DNA of 8,133 nucleotides from JBHHYR01 sp046757585 (GTDB taxonomy: Bacteria; Desulfobacterota; Binatia; HRBIN30). Below are positions 1 through 6,107 of the stretch, one piece after another. The position numbers and the translations under genes were made by a program. The stretch's first letter is position 1. Each line of letters begins with the position of its first letter. The DNA is taken from positions 1 through 8,133 of the forward strand of contig JBHHYR010000182.1 of the NCBI GenBank assembly GCA_046757585.1. The letters are read 5' to 3'. The notes under the pieces are model-generated. The model was given only the letters and a program-made list of their open reading frames with translations. It was not told the origin of the DNA and did not search any database.

Positions 1-53
1 GCCCCAACTTGTGGCCAGCATGACCCCCAGCGCCTAGCGTTCGAGCGGGTCGT

Positions 54-76
54 GCCGCCTGTCCCGGACAGGCGGC
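54..76. terminator. Perfect 11-bp-arm palindrome, possible end of upstream transcript
   Basis: The left arm GCCGCCTGTCC (54-64) and right arm GGACAGGCGGC (66-76) are perfect reverse complements around a single C. As RNA, the inner bases would open into a small loop, leaving a GC-rich stem of about 9 bp. No T-run follows on either strand, so this is not a canonical intrinsic terminator. It could be a transcript-end hairpin for a gene ending near position 37, or a protein-binding palindrome. The symmetry is directly visible; the role is inferred. Confidence 0.35.
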
Positions 77-180
77 CACGTTCGGTGGACCGCAGACCGA
101 TCAGCCCGGCTGCGGGCAACCGCCGCCACCGTCGACTCTTGCTCGGGCCGTGGGCGCTGCTAGCGTCACCGTGCACAGGG

Positions 181-210
181 TTGCGAGCATTGATACAGCA
201 AGGTTATGGT
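181..210 (+). promoter_or_regulatory. Weak sigma70-like promoter candidate for gshA
   Basis: TTGCGA at 181-186 and TATGGT at 205-210 are separated by 18 bases and lie 25 bases upstream of the gshA start codon. Both boxes only partly match the TTGACA/TATAAT consensus. The segment is locally more AT-rich than its surroundings, which favours a promoter, but nothing else supports the assignment. No strong Shine-Dalgarno precedes the start codon; the purine-rich bases before the ATG (GTAAGAG) are the best candidate. Confidence 0.25.
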
Positions 211-234
211 TGAGTTGTTGTCCGGGTAAGAGCG

Positions 235-1605
235 ATGTCGCAGTACGTTGCGGATAGCGGCTCGTTGGTGCCCATCGAGCGGTACGACGAGCTCGTCTCG
301 TATTTCGAGGCGGCCTGCAAGCCGCGTGAGATGTGGCGCATCGGGACGGAGTACGAGAAGGTTGCCGTGTGGGCGGCAAACGGACGTGCGGTCCCCTTCT
401 CCGGCGGCATCGAAGAGGTGCTCCGGCGTCTAGCCGACCGCTACCGGTGGACCCCGGTGCTCGAGAACGGCCGGCTGGTGGCGCTGCAGGGGACCGAGGC
501 GTCGGTGACCCTCGAGCCCGGCGGACAGCTCGAGCTGAGCGGCCGACAATGTGACAGTGTACATTGCGCCCAGCGCGAGTTTGCCGAGCACGTCGAGCAG
601 ATCGTGACCGTTGGCGAGGAGCTTGGCATCGTCTTCCTGGGCTTGGGGATGCAACCAACCAGCAGCCTCGATGAAATCGAGTGGGTGCCCAAGCAGCGCT
701 ACGCGATCATGGCACCGCACATGCTGCGTGTCGGCAGCCTCGGCCAACGCATGATGAAACAAACCGCCACGGTGCAGGTGAACATCGACTACGCCAGTGA
801 ACACGATGCGATGGCCAAGCTGCGCGTCGGGATGGGCATCGTACCCGTGCTAACGGCCATGTTCGCCAACTCGCCGATCAGTGACGGGCGCCTGAACGGT
901 TTTCTCAGCTTTCGCGGCCACATCTGGACCGGCACCGATCCGGCTCGCTGTGGCCTCCTGCCGTTCGTTTTCAAGCAGTCGTGCGGGTTCAGCGACTACA
1001 TCGACTATGCCCTGGACGTGCCCATGTACTTCATCGTCCGTGATGGGCGCTGGGTCGATATGACGGCGCTGAGTTTTCGGCGCTTCTGGAAGGAGGGCTA
1101 CGAAAGCCATCGTGCAACGATGGGCGATTGGAATGCCCATCTGACGACACTGTTTCCCGAGTGCCGCCTGAAGGGATATATCGAGCTGCGGTCCATTGAC
1201 AGTCAACCGCCAGACCTCATGCTGGCGGTGCCGGCGTTGATCAAGGGTATTTTTTTCGAAGAAGACTGCCAGTGTGCGGCATGGGACTTGGTGAAGGCCT
1301 GGACCTGGGAGGAACGCCTCTCCCTCTACCATGCCGTGCATCGCCAGGGCCTCAAGGCCCGGGTGCGCGGGATCGAATTGCGTGAGTTTGCCCGCGAGTT
1401 GATGGTCATTGCGGAGGCGGGGCTGGAACGCTGCCGCCAGGTCAACGCCGCGGGCGAGAGCGAAGCGTTGTACCTCGAACGGCTGCGGGAGCTGGTGCGG
1501 CGCGGGCGCTCGCCTGCCGAACTGCTGATCGACAAGTGGAATGGGAGCTGGAACCGCGACGTCACCCGCCTGATTGAGGGCAGCTCGTACCGGCGAGCGG
1601 CATAG
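235..1605 (+). CDS. gshA: Glutamate-cysteine ligase, plant-type GCS2 family
   Basis: This 456-residue protein is predicted to join L-glutamate and L-cysteine with ATP to form gamma-glutamylcysteine in the cytoplasm, the first step of glutathione synthesis. Family landmarks appear in order: RIGTEYEK (residues 35-42), LEPGGQLELSG (93-103), a segment around 173-186 resembling the M-x-R-T-x-T-V-Q-V-N signature, and IELR (316-319). The length is normal for plant-type bacterial ligases (about 450). The ATG start gives the usual N-terminus a short distance before the WRIGTE block. One oddity is that the segment I recall as RGADGGP in proteobacterial members reads RSIDSQPP (319-326), closer to the related EgtA/YbdK carboxylate-amine ligases. 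A gamma-glutamyl ligase with a different acceptor is therefore a minor alternative. No glutathione synthetase gene is in view. The gene heads a tightly packed plus-strand cluster. Confidence 0.88.
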   Translation: MSQYVADSGSLVPIERYDELVSYFEAACKPREMWRIGTEYEKVAVWAANGRAVPFSGGIEEVLRRLADRYRWTPVLENGRLVALQGTEASVTLEPGGQLELSGRQCDSVHCAQREFAEHVEQIVTVGEELGIVFLGLGMQPTSSLDEIEWVPKQRYAIMAPHMLRVGSLGQRMMKQTATVQVNIDYASEHDAMAKLRVGMGIVPVLTAMFANSPISDGRLNGFLSFRGHIWTGTDPARCGLLPFVFKQSCGFSDYIDYALDVPMYFIVRDGRWVDMTALSFRRFWKEGYESHRATMGDWNAHLTTLFPECRLKGYIELRSIDSQPPDLMLAVPALIKGIFFEEDCQCAAWDLVKAWTWEERLSLYHAVHRQGLKARVRGIELREFARELMVIAEAGLERCRQVNAAGESEALYLERLRELVRRGRSPAELLIDKWNGSWNRDVTRLIEGSSYRRAA

Positions 1606-1645
1606 GCGTTCCGCGCTCAAAGGGCTGTGCGACCGGGCGCTTGAC

Positions 1646-2446
1646 ATGCGCGCTGCAATCATCACCTTGCTGACTGACTTTGGTGTCGAAGACGCCTTCG
1701 TTGGCGTGATGAAGGGTGTCGTGCTCGGTATCAATCCGCAGGTCCAACTCGTCGACCTGACGCACGCGATTCCGCCGCAGCAGATCATGGCAGGCGCCCT
1801 GGTGCTTCGACACGCTGTGACGTTCTTCCCGCCCGGCACCATCCATGTCGCTGTCGTTGACCCCGGCGTCGGATCCGTGCGGCGCCCCATCGCCGTCAGG
1901 ACAGCCAAGGGTTTTCTGGTCGGTCCCGACAACGGGCTGTTGTGGCCGGCCGCGAGGGTGTCCGAGGTGCACAGCGCTCGCCTGATCGCGAACGCTGCGC
2001 TCCTGCGGCACCCGGTCTCTCAGACGTTTCATGGTCGGGACGTCTTCGCCCCGGTAGCGGCGCACTTGTCACGCGGCATCGACCCGCAGGAGGTTGGGCC
2101 AGAGCTTTCGTCGATCGTGGAGCTCCCCTTCCCCGTGGCACGTCGCACCGGCTCGGCAATCTCAGGAGCAGTCGTGTATGTCGACCACTTTGGGAACTTG
2201 GTTACCAATATTGAGGTGGACGCGGTGATGCGCTTTGCTGCGAAGGACGTTTCCGTTAGCATCGGCACGAGGCGCGTTGTCGGGCTGGCGACCACGTATA
2301 CCGCGGTCCCCGAGGGGATGCCGGTAGCGGTCCTGGGGAGTTGGGGGCTGCTGGAGATTGCGGTGCGTAACGGCAACGCGGCACAGGTATTTGCTGCGGG
2401 ACCGGGGGTGCCCGTCTCCGTAGTTCTGGAGCCACGTGACGCATGA
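1646..2446 (+). CDS. S-adenosyl-L-methionine hydrolase (adenosine-forming), DUF62/SAM hydroxide adenosyltransferase family
   Basis: The 266-residue product is predicted to split S-adenosylmethionine with water into adenosine and L-methionine. The N-terminal domain begins ITLLTDFGVEDAFVGVMKG. It continues with VVDPGVGSVRRP (70-81), GPDNGLL (93-99) and FHGRDVFAP (128-136). The Asp-Arg-His set described for archaeal homologues maps to D72, R79 and H129 with matching spacing. The C-terminal domain carries VVYVDHFGNLVTNI and GSWGLLEIAVRNGNAA, also typical. The ATG at 1646 is preferred over a TTG at 1574 in the same frame, because the extra 24 residues would overlap gshA and precede the conserved MxxIITLLTDFG start. 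The gene lies 40 bases after gshA and overlaps the next gene by 4 bases (ATGA). The physiological purpose of this family is poorly understood. Confidence 0.9.
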   Translation: MRAAIITLLTDFGVEDAFVGVMKGVVLGINPQVQLVDLTHAIPPQQIMAGALVLRHAVTFFPPGTIHVAVVDPGVGSVRRPIAVRTAKGFLVGPDNGLLWPAARVSEVHSARLIANAALLRHPVSQTFHGRDVFAPVAAHLSRGIDPQEVGPELSSIVELPFPVARRTGSAISGAVVYVDHFGNLVTNIEVDAVMRFAAKDVSVSIGTRRVVGLATTYTAVPEGMPVAVLGSWGLLEIAVRNGNAAQVFAAGPGVPVSVVLEPRDA

Positions 2447-3480
2447 GAGCGTACAGTCCCGATCCCACCACCGTTGAGGCATACCCGACCAAGCCCTGGA
2501 AACAGCCGGTTGCGGCGCGACGCTCCTGGCGGGTGCCCACGCTCCACATCGTGCTGTTTGTACTAACCTTCATCACCACGGCGATGGCCGGGGCCTTTCA
2601 AGTAGGTGCAGACCCGCTCGTGGACCCCGGCAGCATCCGCGCCGGCTTCCCTTTCGCCGTGACGCTGTTGTCGATCTTGCTGATTCACGAACTCGGGCAC
2701 TATGCTTTGTCACAGGTACACGGGGTACGCGCGACGCTGCCCTACTTCATCCCCGGCCCTCCGATTTTGATCGGCACGTTCGGTGCATTCATTCGTATGA
2801 AATCGTCTCCATCTTCGCGCAGGGCACTGTTCGACGTTGGTGCGGCGGGTCCGTGGGCGGGGCTGGTGGTCGCGATTCCGGCGGTCTTCATCGGGCTGCG
2901 GTTGTCCGAGGTGCGTCCGCTCGCTATGCACGACGGCGGGCTGGTCCTGGGTGACTCGCTGCTCTTCCGCTTCCTGGCGTGGCTGGCCCTCGGGAGGAAT
3001 CCCGATGACGTCACCATCCTCCTGCATCCAATTGCGCTCGCTGGGTGGTTCGGCTTGTTCGTGACCTTTCTGAACCTGCTGCCGGTCGGGCAACTCGACG
3101 GTGGCCACGTGTCATACGCGATGTTCGGCCGCTGGCATCGTTGGATCTCGCGGTTGTTCCTTGGGGTTATCGCTGTGCTCGGTGTGGGAGGCTGGCAAGG
3201 GTGGTTCGTCTGGATCGTGCTGCTGCTGTTCATCGGTGTGGACCATCCGCCCACCCGTGACACCGAGACCCCCCTGGACGGCCGCCGCCGGGTAGCGGCT
3301 TGGCTGACGGTCGGGGTGTTCGTCGTTACGTTCATGCCCGAACCGATCGCGCTCTCAGAGCCTGCGCCCACCTTCGACGGCGTGAAGACGCCCGTTGCGT
3401 GGCAACTGCAGCAGCAGCCCCGTGCCAGCGGCACTTTGGTGGTACCTTTCCGGGCGGACGTGCGTGGCGTTCCGTTATGA
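2443..3480 (+). CDS. Site-2 protease family (M50) intramembrane zinc metalloprotease
   Basis: This 345-residue multi-pass membrane protein is predicted to cleave substrates within or near the membrane. The zinc-binding HELGH motif sits at residues 82-86 in a hydrophobic segment (ILLIHELGHYALS). The third ligand motif is NLLPVGQLDGGH at 211-222, with D219 as the expected zinc-ligand Asp. Hydrophobic segments are visible near 34-53, 70-90, 137-153, 197-213, 236-248, 253-265 and 285-298. The FIPGPP and GxFGAFIRMKSS stretch (102-122) and the GVDHPPT loop (265-271) are typical of the EGY1/YdjP-like branch rather than RseP; no PDZ domain is seen. A tail of about 45 residues (301-345) follows the last membrane segment and I do not recognise it. 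The start codon overlaps the preceding stop and the stop overlaps the next start (both ATGA), suggesting translational coupling. The substrate is unknown. Confidence 0.88.
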   Translation: MRAYSPDPTTVEAYPTKPWKQPVAARRSWRVPTLHIVLFVLTFITTAMAGAFQVGADPLVDPGSIRAGFPFAVTLLSILLIHELGHYALSQVHGVRATLPYFIPGPPILIGTFGAFIRMKSSPSSRRALFDVGAAGPWAGLVVAIPAVFIGLRLSEVRPLAMHDGGLVLGDSLLFRFLAWLALGRNPDDVTILLHPIALAGWFGLFVTFLNLLPVGQLDGGHVSYAMFGRWHRWISRLFLGVIAVLGVGGWQGWFVWIVLLLFIGVDHPPTRDTETPLDGRRRVAAWLTVGVFVVTFMPEPIALSEPAPTFDGVKTPVAWQLQQQPRASGTLVVPFRADVRGVPL

Positions 3481-3950
3481 GCGAACGCCTCAGTTGGGAC
3501 CAGTATTTCCTCACCATCACTCGGCAAGTGGCGGAACGCTCGACGTGCGCCCGTGCCAAGGTGGGGGCAGTGATCGTGCGCGATAAGAACATTCTGGCCA
3601 CCGGCTATAACGGCGCCCCAGCTGGTTTGCCGCACTGCATTGACGTGGGATGCCTGATTTACAGGTCCCAGACCCCGACAGGCGAGACGGAGGAGAACTG
3701 CTTTCGCACCATACATGCCGAGATCAATGCCATTGCCCAAGCTGCCAAGAATGGCGCTGCCATTCGCGACGCGCATATCTACATCACTCATACGCCCTGC
3801 ATCCACTGTTTGAAGGTTTTGATCAATACTGGCATAGTCCGGATCTGCTACGAAAAGGAGTACAAGTTGCACGCGCTGGAGCCGATGCTCCAGTACACGC
3901 CCCAGGTGCAGCTCCAGCGGGTACGCTTGTCAGACGGTCCGGTGGTGTAA
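3477..3950 (+). CDS. Deoxycytidylate (dCMP) deaminase family protein
   Basis: The 157-residue protein is predicted to deaminate dCMP to dUMP, feeding thymidylate synthesis. It opens with LSWDQYFLTITRQVAERSTCARAKVGAVIV, the usual start of bacterial and ComEB-like dCMP deaminases. Zinc-site residues are H80 and catalytic E82 in HAEINA, and C108 and C111 in TPCIHC. The segment GYNGAP (43-48) is the substrate-loop motif of the family. The ATG at 3477 is chosen because translation from there gives the family N-terminus; a 59-codon extension upstream would lie out of frame inside the protease gene and is not protein-like. The 4-base overlap with the protease stop implies coupling. The region between Y44 and H80 includes H53, C54, C59 and C75, resembling the extra zinc-binding insert of dCMP deaminases. 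A broader cytidine/dCMP specificity cannot be excluded. Confidence 0.9.
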   Translation: MSERLSWDQYFLTITRQVAERSTCARAKVGAVIVRDKNILATGYNGAPAGLPHCIDVGCLIYRSQTPTGETEENCFRTIHAEINAIAQAAKNGAAIRDAHIYITHTPCIHCLKVLINTGIVRICYEKEYKLHALEPMLQYTPQVQLQRVRLSDGPVV

Positions 3951-4015
3951 TGCCTGCGCTGTTTCGGCGAGGATGGGGGCTGGGTGGTAGCCCTTGGTCG
4001 GACATGAAGTGACCC
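3951..4015 (+). other. Short gap between deaminase and alcohol dehydrogenase genes
   Basis: This 65-base gap holds a small possible stem, GGGCT (3977-3981) with AGCCC (3989-3993), and no T-run. I see no clear promoter boxes. A GAAGTG stretch shortly before the ATG at 4016 is a weak ribosome-binding-site candidate. The gap is short enough that the alcohol dehydrogenase may be co-transcribed with the upstream genes. Confidence 0.3.
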
Positions 4016-5020
4016 ATGAAAGCCATGGTTCTTTCGCGGACTGCGTCGGTCGATACGTCACCGCTCGAGCTGCGCGATGTGCCTGTGCCCCAGGCCGGCG
4101 AACATGAGATCCGCGTGCGCGTCGAAGCGTGCGGAGTCTGCCGGACCGACCTGCATGTCGTTGAAGGTGAGCTGCCGCCGCGAACCCCGCACATCGTTCC
4201 CGGTCATCAGGTGGTCGGTACGGTGGACCGGTGTGGAGCCAACGTGACGCGATTCAAGAAAGGAGACCGCGTCGGCATTGCATGGCTGCGCTCCACCTGT
4301 GGTACGTGCTGGAATTGCCACGCTGGTCGCGAGAATCTCTGTCCGCAGGCGCGTTTCACCGGATACCACGAAGACGGTGGCTATGCCGAGTACGCCCTGG
4401 TGCGCGAAGATTTCGCCTACGCGTTGCCGGCGACCCTCGGCAGCGCAGAGGCAACGCCGCTGCTGTGTGCCGGTATCATCGGCTATCGGGCGTTGTGCCG
4501 TGCCGAGATCCGGCCGGGCTGCCGCCTCGGACTGTACGGCTTCGGATCGTCCGCACATATCGCTATCCAAGTTGCACGGCACCTTGGCTGCACAGTGTAC
4601 GTCATGACGCGCGACCAGCGGCATCAGGCGCTGGCGCGCAAACTGGGCGCCCGGTGGGCTGGCGCCGCAGAGGAACAGCCGCCGGACAAGTTAGACAGCG
4701 CGGTGCTGTTTGCACCGGTGGGATACTTGGTGCCACCGGCGCTGGAAGCACTTGATCGAGGTGGAACGCTAGCGCTGGCGGGGATCTACATGAGCGACAT
4801 TCCCGCGCTGAGTTATGAACGCCACCTCTTTCACGAGAAGAACCTGCGCAGCGTCACCGCGAATACGCGTGCCGATGGCCAGGAACTCCTCCGCATCGCT
4901 GCCGCGATTCCAATCCAGCCGCAGACGACCTCGTTTCCCCTGCGGGATGCGAACCGGGCCTTGCAGGAGCTCAAGCACGACGGCATCCAGGGCTCCGGCG
5001 TGCTGATAATGGGCGATTAG
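4016..5020 (+). CDS. Zinc-dependent alcohol dehydrogenase family protein (medium-chain dehydrogenase/reductase)
   Basis: The 334-residue protein is a cytosolic medium-chain dehydrogenase/reductase, predicted to interconvert an alcohol and an aldehyde or ketone with NAD(P). Expected catalytic-zinc ligands are C42 (GVCRTDLH), H64 (PGHQVVG) and C151. The structural-zinc cysteines are C95, C98, C101 and C109. The dinucleotide fold follows at about 168-220, with LGLYGFGSSAHIAIQVARHLG. Two details depart from classical ADH: PGHQ replaces PGHE after the zinc His, and the Rossmann turn reads GFGSSAH rather than GxGxxG. Both are what I recall for a distinct zinc-binding subgroup (adh_fam_2, TIGR02822), so they probably mark subfamily membership rather than decay. 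The length is normal. The gene ends in tandem TAG TAG codons and converges on the next gene with only 15 bases between. The physiological substrate is not evident. Confidence 0.87.
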   Translation: MKAMVLSRTASVDTSPLELRDVPVPQAGEHEIRVRVEACGVCRTDLHVVEGELPPRTPHIVPGHQVVGTVDRCGANVTRFKKGDRVGIAWLRSTCGTCWNCHAGRENLCPQARFTGYHEDGGYAEYALVREDFAYALPATLGSAEATPLLCAGIIGYRALCRAEIRPGCRLGLYGFGSSAHIAIQVARHLGCTVYVMTRDQRHQALARKLGARWAGAAEEQPPDKLDSAVLFAPVGYLVPPALEALDRGGTLALAGIYMSDIPALSYERHLFHEKNLRSVTANTRADGQELLRIAAAIPIQPQTTSFPLRDANRALQELKHDGIQGSGVLIMGD

Positions 5021-5035
5021 TAGGCGTAAAGGTGC

Positions 5036-6100
5036 TCAGCGTCCGGTGATCTCGATGGGATTGGATCCGACGTGCAGCGGCGTGTTCTCGATGCGGGGCG
5101 CGCACGTGGACAGGACCAGGTGCGTTCTGCCGCGAGCGTGAAGGGCCGGTTCCGACGTCGAGGGTTCTTGTGAGACGATACGAAACACATGGGCGCGGGC
5201 GGGCTTCACAATGGCCAGGCACCCACCCCGGACCTCGATGCCGTGCCCCACCGGTTTCAGCGTGACGGGCGTCGTACGGCCTGGGCCGGTCAGCGTTGCG
5301 TGTAGCGCGACCAGCAGTGGGAAGGCAGTTACGCGGTGGAGGCTGAGGAGAGCGCCTTGCAGGCGCGGGTAGCGGTCGAAATCGGTGCGCAAAAACAAGC
5401 GCGCATTCCCCGCGGACAGGTTTTCGGTCACCCGAGAGGTGGTTTCCTCCCAGAAGCGGGGGGGGCCCGTATCGATGTGCAGGAACCTCCCCGTATGGTA
5501 ATAGCCCACGCCGCCGATCCGCAGCTTGCGCAGCTGCTGCCATAGACGAAACATGTCGAGGCCCGCCAGCGTGATGTCTGCTGCCAGTCCTTCGGTATGC
5601 AGGGACCCCTGCGCTGCTGCGCCGCCCGCCGCACGCAGATTCGCGTTATACTCAGGGCTGCGGAAGCCCGAAAGCAACGTCATTTGTTGCGGGTGATAGC
5701 GAACCTGGATATATGCCAGCAGCTCAATCAGTCGCAAAGAAATGGGCGCCTCCACCCCGTCCTCACGCGAACGGAAGAAGTGTCTGATCTGCTTCAGCGC
5801 CCCCGCATCGTAGCTGCCGTCCGCATGGCGATAACGAACGTCAAGGACGGTGTCGAAATGGCCGTGGTGGAGAAGGAGGCGGCCCTTGCCGGCGAAGAAA
5901 AAACGCGACTGCCCACTAGGGTCAGGCTGCGTCGTCGTGTCCCTGGCCGAGGCAGCCTGCCGGGGAGGAAGTGTCTCCGCGCGCAACGCTGGGAAGGGGG
6001 CAGAACGGCGGACGGCACGCTCACCGACCAGCGGCGTGCGCCCCGCTAGTAGGGCGATCAACCCGAACGCCGCTACGAAGGCTGACGGCTCCCACGTCAC
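5036..6100 (-). CDS. DUF882 / peptidase M15-like zinc protein with extra C-terminal domain
   Basis: This 354-residue protein is probably exported and may act on peptidoglycan as a YcbK-like DUF882 peptidase. A hydrophobic stretch at residues 7-20 could be a signal peptide or anchor, though it lacks the usual leading positive charges. The core spans roughly 66-222. SGFRSPEYN (144-152), SLHTEGLAADI (166-176) and GVGYYHTGRFLHIDTGPPRFW (197-217) supply the expected zinc ligands H168, D175 and H208. Residues about 225-354 form a further region with no motif I recognise; typical YcbK-like proteins are much shorter (around 180 residues). The start is GTG at 6100, since no better in-frame start is visible upstream and the first internal ATG lies beyond the active-site motifs. 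It begins 7 bases after the acyl-CoA dehydrogenase stop, so the two are likely co-transcribed. The stop codon is TGA. Confidence 0.8.
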   Translation of the reverse strand: MTWEPSAFVAAFGLIALLAGRTPLVGERAVRRSAPFPALRAETLPPRQAASARDTTTQPDPSGQSRFFFAGKGRLLLHHGHFDTVLDVRYRHADGSYDAGALKQIRHFFRSREDGVEAPISLRLIELLAYIQVRYHPQQMTLLSGFRSPEYNANLRAAGGAAAQGSLHTEGLAADITLAGLDMFRLWQQLRKLRIGGVGYYHTGRFLHIDTGPPRFWEETTSRVTENLSAGNARLFLRTDFDRYPRLQGALLSLHRVTAFPLLVALHATLTGPGRTTPVTLKPVGHGIEVRGGCLAIVKPARAHVFRIVSQEPSTSEPALHARGRTHLVLSTCAPRIENTPLHVGSNPIEITGR

Positions 6101-6107
6101 CGCAGCA

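Larger units (their letters stand above)
1..234. other. Upstream non-coding stretch before gshA; possible tail of an earlier gene
   Basis: I see no gene in this stretch that I can support. Plus-strand frame 2 stays open from the window edge to a TAG at 35-37, and its last residues (PQLVASMTPSA) could be the C-terminus of a protein starting outside the window. Frame 3 also stops early, at 21-23, so the choice is not forced. The segment also contains a strong palindrome at 54-76 and a weak promoter-like pair at 181-210, listed separately. The open reading frames on the minus strand here are Arg/Pro/Ala-rich and look like GC-driven shadows. Confidence 0.4.

Noticed and set aside
1574..1645. Earlier TTG start for the SAM hydrolase
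   Set aside because: It adds 24 Arg-rich residues overlapping gshA before the conserved N-terminus of the family; ATG at 1646 fits better.
850..1932. Long minus-strand open frame (360 codons) opposite gshA and the SAM hydrolase gene
   Set aside because: It lies antisense to two strongly recognisable genes, spans their junction, and has no recognisable motif; long antisense frames are expected in GC-rich coding DNA.
3300..3476. 59-codon N-terminal extension of the dCMP deaminase
   Set aside because: It is out of frame within the protease gene and unlike the family; the ATG in the ATGA overlap gives the expected start.
2742..3872. Long minus-strand open frame (376 codons) opposite the protease and deaminase genes
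   Set aside because: It is rich in Ser, Arg, Pro and Thr without conserved motifs and crosses the ends of both real plus-strand genes; a shadow of codon bias.
5036..5038. TGA ending the M15-like gene as selenocysteine
   Set aside because: Readthrough would run straight into antisense alcohol dehydrogenase sequence with no recognisable protein; it is an ordinary stop.
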